A stretch of 64,000 nt of DNA from RH-AL1 sp965198485. Lineage in GTDB: Bacteria > Pseudomonadota > Alphaproteobacteria > Rhizobiales > Beijerinckiaceae. Location: positions 1,488,001-1,552,000 of the forward strand of contig CBDAPQ010000005.1 of the NCBI GenBank assembly GCA_965198485.1, written 5' to 3'. The notes beneath the pieces are model-generated. The model worked only from the letters and a program-made list of their open reading frames with translations. It had not been told where the DNA came from and searched no databases. The translations under genes and the position numbers were made by a program. Below are positions 61,101 through 64,000 of the stretch, piece after piece (position 1 is the stretch's first letter; every line of letters begins with the position of its first letter).

Positions 61101-61105
61101 AAGTC

Positions 61106-62110
61106 ATGCAGACGGCTCAAGCCGGAAGCGACATCGGGGGTGCCCTTGGGCGCACCGCAGGTCTCTACGACCGCGTCAGCCGCTTCATCCCGGCCTTCGA
61201 ATGGCCGGCCTACGCCTCGGACGTCGACGCGATCCTGCGACTGAAGCGCGAGAAGAACGCCGTCATCCTGGCTCACAACTATCAGACGCCAGAGATCTTC
61301 CACTGCGTCGCCGACCTTGTCGGCGACTCGCTCGCTCTCGCCCGCATGGCGCAGGAGTCCGACGCCGACGTGATCGTGCTGGCGGGCGTGCATTTCATGG
61401 CCGAGACGGCGAAGCTGCTCAACCCGGCGCGTAAGGTCCTCATCTCCGACATGCGTGCCGGTTGCTCCCTGGCCGATTCCATCACGCCGGCCGACGTTCG
61501 CGGGCTCAAGGCGGCGCACCCGGGCGTGCCGATTGTGGTCTACGTCAACACCTCGGCGGCGGTGAAGGCCGAGTGCGACATCACCTGCACCTCGGGCAAC
61601 GCGGTGAAAGTCGTCGAGAGCCTCGGCGTGCCGAAGGTCATCATGATCCCGGACGAGTACCTGGCGCAGAACATCGCTCGCCAGACCGGCGTCGAGATGA
61701 TCACCTGGGCCGGCCATTGCGAGGTGCACGAGAAGTTCACGCCCGCCGAGGTCCGCGAGTTCCGCGACTCCTATCCCGGCGTGGCCGTTCTGGCTCACCC
61801 CGAATGCCCGCCCGCCGTGTGCGACGAGGCCGACTTCTCAGGCTCGACCGCGGCGATGATCGAGTACGTTGCCAGGAACCGTCCGCCCAAGGTGATGCTG
61901 CTCACCGAATGCTCGATGTCGGACAACGTGTCGGCGCAATATCCCGATCTCGACTTCGTTCGGCCCTGCAACCTCTGCCCGCACATGAAGCGCATCACGC
62001 TGGGCAACATCCGGCATTCGCTCGAGACGATGACCCACGAGGTGATCATTGATCCCTCGGTTGCCGACCGCGCCCGTCGCGCCGTCGAGCGCATGCTGGC
62101 GGTGAAGTGA
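61106..62110 (+). CDS. nadA: Quinolinate synthase
   Basis: A 334-residue [4Fe-4S] enzyme that condenses iminoaspartate with dihydroxyacetone phosphate to quinolinate. Substrate and cluster sites: ILAHNYQTPEIF, DMRAGCSLADS (cluster Cys), a second Cys in ECDITCTSGNA, and the third in VRPCNLCPHMKRI. All three cluster cysteines are present. The stop overlaps the nadB start (TGATG). Confidence 0.96.
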   Translation: MQTAQAGSDIGGALGRTAGLYDRVSRFIPAFEWPAYASDVDAILRLKREKNAVILAHNYQTPEIFHCVADLVGDSLALARMAQESDADVIVLAGVHFMAETAKLLNPARKVLISDMRAGCSLADSITPADVRGLKAAHPGVPIVVYVNTSAAVKAECDITCTSGNAVKVVESLGVPKVIMIPDEYLAQNIARQTGVEMITWAGHCEVHEKFTPAEVREFRDSYPGVAVLAHPECPPAVCDEADFSGSTAAMIEYVARNRPPKVMLLTECSMSDNVSAQYPDLDFVRPCNLCPHMKRITLGNIRHSLETMTHEVIIDPSVADRARRAVERMLAVK

Positions 62111-63663
62111 TGGCAACCCTCTCCCATCTCGAAGGCCGTCCTGTCATCGTCGGCGCCGGTCTCGCCGGGCTGATGACGGCCCTGCATCTCGCGCCGACCC
62201 CGGTGGTGGTGCTCTCCGCCGTTCCGCTCGGCACGGAGGCCTCCTCCGCCTGGGCGCAAGGCGGTGTCGCCGCCAGCGTCGGACCGGATGACGAGGCCGG
62301 GTTGCACGTCGCCGACACGCTCGCCGCCGGCGATGGGCTCTGCGATATTGCCGCCGCCGCCCGCATCCTTGCCGAGGCGCCGGTCGCTATCGCCGACCTC
62401 GTCGCCCGCGGCGCCCGGTTCGATCGCGACGCCGCGGGCGCGCTGAAGCTCGGCCTTGAGGCCGCGCATTCGCGCCGCCGTATCGTCCACGCCGAGGGCG
62501 ACGCCACCGGCCGCGAGATCATGCGCGCCGTCGTCGCCGCGGTGCGCGCCTGTCCCTCGATCCTGGTGCTCGACGGCGTCGACGCCCGGCGTCTGCTCAC
62601 GGACGTCGGTGGCGCCGTGACCGGCGTGCTCGCGGCACGCGGCGGCGAGCCGCTCGTCATCAAGACGGGTCGCGTCGTGCTTGCCACCGGCGGAATCGGC
62701 GGTCTTTTCGCGCAGAGCACCAATCCGGCAGGTTGCTTCGGCATGGGGCTGGTGCTCGCCGCCCGCGCCGGCGCGACCTTGGCCGACCTTGAATTCGTGC
62801 AGTTCCACCCGACCGCGCTCGACGTACCCGGCACGCCGGTGGCGCTGGTCAGCGAGGCGGTACGCGGAGAGGGCGCGCATCTTGTCGACGAGACCGGACG
62901 CCGTTTCATGGCCGATGTGCCCGGCCGCGAACTGGCGCCGCGCGACGTCGTCGCCCGCGCGATTTGGGCGGAGCACAGGGCAGGGCACCAGGTCTATCTC
63001 GAGACCCGTGACCTCATCCCCGAGGGCTTCGCGACGCGCTTCCCCACCATCGCCGCCGCCTGCCACGCCCACGGCATTGATCCCGACCGCGAGCCGATCC
63101 CGGTGCGCACCGTCGAGCATTATCATATGGGCGGCGTGCTCGTTGACGCCGATGGCCGCTCTACCGTCGACGGCCTGTGGGCCTGCGGCGAGGTCGCCCG
63201 CACTGGACTGCACGGCGCCAATCGCTTGGCGTCGAACTCGCTGCTCGAGGCGATGGTCTGCGCGCGCGCCGTCGCCGCCGACGTCACAATGGCCGCAGGG
63301 CTGGCCACCACAGCCTCGATCGATGTATCGGCGCTACCGGCGCGGCCGGATTCGGCGCCGTTGCGCGCCATAGTCTCGGCGGCGGCTGGCGTGCTGCGCG
63401 ACCGCGCCGGCCTGCTTGCCGGCATCGAGTCGCTGCTGCCCATCGCTAGAGGCGGCGGTCCACAGGCCGATCCCGCACTGGTGGCGCTGATGATCGCCGT
63501 CTCCGCGCTCGACCGCCGCGAGAGCCGCGGCGGCCATTTCCGCACGGACTGGCCGGAGCCCGATCCGTGGCAGGCCAAGTCGTGGTCGCTGACGCTGAAC
63601 GATGCCTTCCGCATGGCCGAGTATGCCGTGGCGCAGCGCGAGCCCGAGAAGATCGCGGCGTGA
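62110..63663 (+). CDS. nadB: L-aspartate oxidase
   Basis: A 517-residue FAD enzyme that oxidises L-aspartate to iminoaspartate for NadA. GAGLAGLMTALHLA (FAD), SSAWAQGG, the active-site HPTAL and ARGEGAHLVDETGRRFM, GGVLVDADGRSTVDGLWACGEVARTGLHGANRLASNSLLE-type C-terminus are intact. ATG 62110 shares its A with the nadA stop. Confidence 0.96.
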   Translation: MATLSHLEGRPVIVGAGLAGLMTALHLAPTPVVVLSAVPLGTEASSAWAQGGVAASVGPDDEAGLHVADTLAAGDGLCDIAAAARILAEAPVAIADLVARGARFDRDAAGALKLGLEAAHSRRRIVHAEGDATGREIMRAVVAAVRACPSILVLDGVDARRLLTDVGGAVTGVLAARGGEPLVIKTGRVVLATGGIGGLFAQSTNPAGCFGMGLVLAARAGATLADLEFVQFHPTALDVPGTPVALVSEAVRGEGAHLVDETGRRFMADVPGRELAPRDVVARAIWAEHRAGHQVYLETRDLIPEGFATRFPTIAAACHAHGIDPDREPIPVRTVEHYHMGGVLVDADGRSTVDGLWACGEVARTGLHGANRLASNSLLEAMVCARAVAADVTMAAGLATTASIDVSALPARPDSAPLRAIVSAAAGVLRDRAGLLAGIESLLPIARGGGPQADPALVALMIAVSALDRRESRGGHFRTDWPEPDPWQAKSWSLTLNDAFRMAEYAVAQREPEKIAA

Positions 63664-63715
63664 GAACGCGTCGTCGATTCGGGGTGCGGCAGGCTGCGCT
63701 TCGTCAGGAATGACG

Positions 63716-64000
63716 ATGCTCGTACCGTTGCCAGACGTGATGCTGGAGCCGCTGGTGCGTGCGGCCCTGCTCGAAGACCTCGGCCGCGCCGGCGATCTCA
63801 CCACCGACACCATCGTGCCGGCCGAGGCCCGTGCCCGCATGACCATCCGTGCCCGCCAGCTTGGCGTCGTCGCCGGGCTTGACCTCGCAAGGCTCGCCTT
63901 CCGCCTCGTTGACCCCGCGATCACCCTTTCGATCGACAAGCCGGACGGCGCCGCCCTCCAACCCGGCGACGTCGTCGGCCGCCTCGAAGGGCCGGCGCGT
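63716..64000 (+). CDS. nadC: Nicotinate-nucleotide pyrophosphorylase (N-terminal part, cut by the window edge)
   Basis: Ninety-five residues are visible before the edge. LVRAALLEDLGRAGDLTTDTIVP, then MTIRARQLGVVAGLDLARLAF and ALQPGDVVG, are the NadC N-terminal dimer domain; the PRPP-binding barrel lies beyond the window. NadC converts quinolinate to nicotinate mononucleotide. AGGA 7 bp before ATG 63716 favours this start over ATG 63710. The nadA-nadB-nadC operon is complete in order. Confidence 0.9.
   Translation, partial: MLVPLPDVMLEPLVRAALLEDLGRAGDLTTDTIVPAEARARMTIRARQLGVVAGLDLARLAFRLVDPAITLSIDKPDGAALQPGDVVGRLEGPAR

Overview
The window is GC-rich chromosomal DNA from an alphaproteobacterium, most likely a member of the Hyphomicrobiales (Rhizobiales). 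The evidence is gene content: an Irr-type iron box in front of a membrane-bound ferritin (mbfA), a class I (archaeal-type) lysyl-tRNA synthetase, membrane-anchored CycM-like cytochrome domains, DgcA and a YejABEF-type transporter. Intergenic inverted repeats rich in CTTCTCCC-type and CATTGCGAG/CATTCCGG-type arms point the same way. Most genes are housekeeping or metabolic. No tRNA, rRNA, insertion sequence, CRISPR array or prophage was recognised.

Layout. 0-10 kb: a TetR regulator (cut by the window edge) diverges from an aldo/keto reductase across a paired operator; then argD-argF, Hsp33, a small membrane protein, a GNAT protein, formate-tetrahydrofolate ligase, and a glycosyltransferase/metallophosphoesterase pair. 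10.2-11.1 kb holds a decayed two-gene cassette (HEPN-like). 11-16 kb: an enolase-superfamily epimerase, a 73-aa protein overlapped with UvrD helicase, an orphan BrnA-type antitoxin and small unknowns. 16-20 kb: zwf, def-fmt-truA. 20-24 kb: a DUF2147-like protein, an apparently gene-free stretch, an NCS1 permease with a cysteine-rich tail, and mbfA. 24-31 kb: nitronate monooxygenase, glpK, a secreted His-rich protein with a strong terminator, an unknown protein, a long ArgRS and a nucleoside deoxyribosyltransferase.

31-38 kb has a more accessory character: Mn-catalase, small unknowns, a Crp/Fnr regulator, class I LysRS, a coiled-coil protein, and a divergent HxlR/SDR pair. 38-43 kb: an actinobacterial-type glycogen synthase, a large PAS histidine kinase with a CtrA-like site, and small proteins. 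43-50 kb: hemC-hemD, a secreted cysteine-containing protein, a YggS PLP protein, a NirB-like flavoprotein, an MFS exporter, a thioesterase and pheA. 50-58 kb: a tandem two-haem CycM-type cytochrome, then a Yej-type oligopeptide ABC transporter whose operon carries a PIN-domain toxin-antitoxin pair joined seamlessly between the second permease and the ATPase gene. 58-64 kb: modABC and nadABC (nadC cut by the edge), the latter preceded by an operator-like palindrome covering the nadA ribosome-binding site.

The most unusual items are the toxin-antitoxin pair embedded in the yej operon, the two-haem CycM duplication, the cysteine-rich NCS1 permease tail, the iron boxes overlaying the mbfA promoter, and the frameshifted HEPN-like cassette. 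I found no convincing wholly new multi-gene system.
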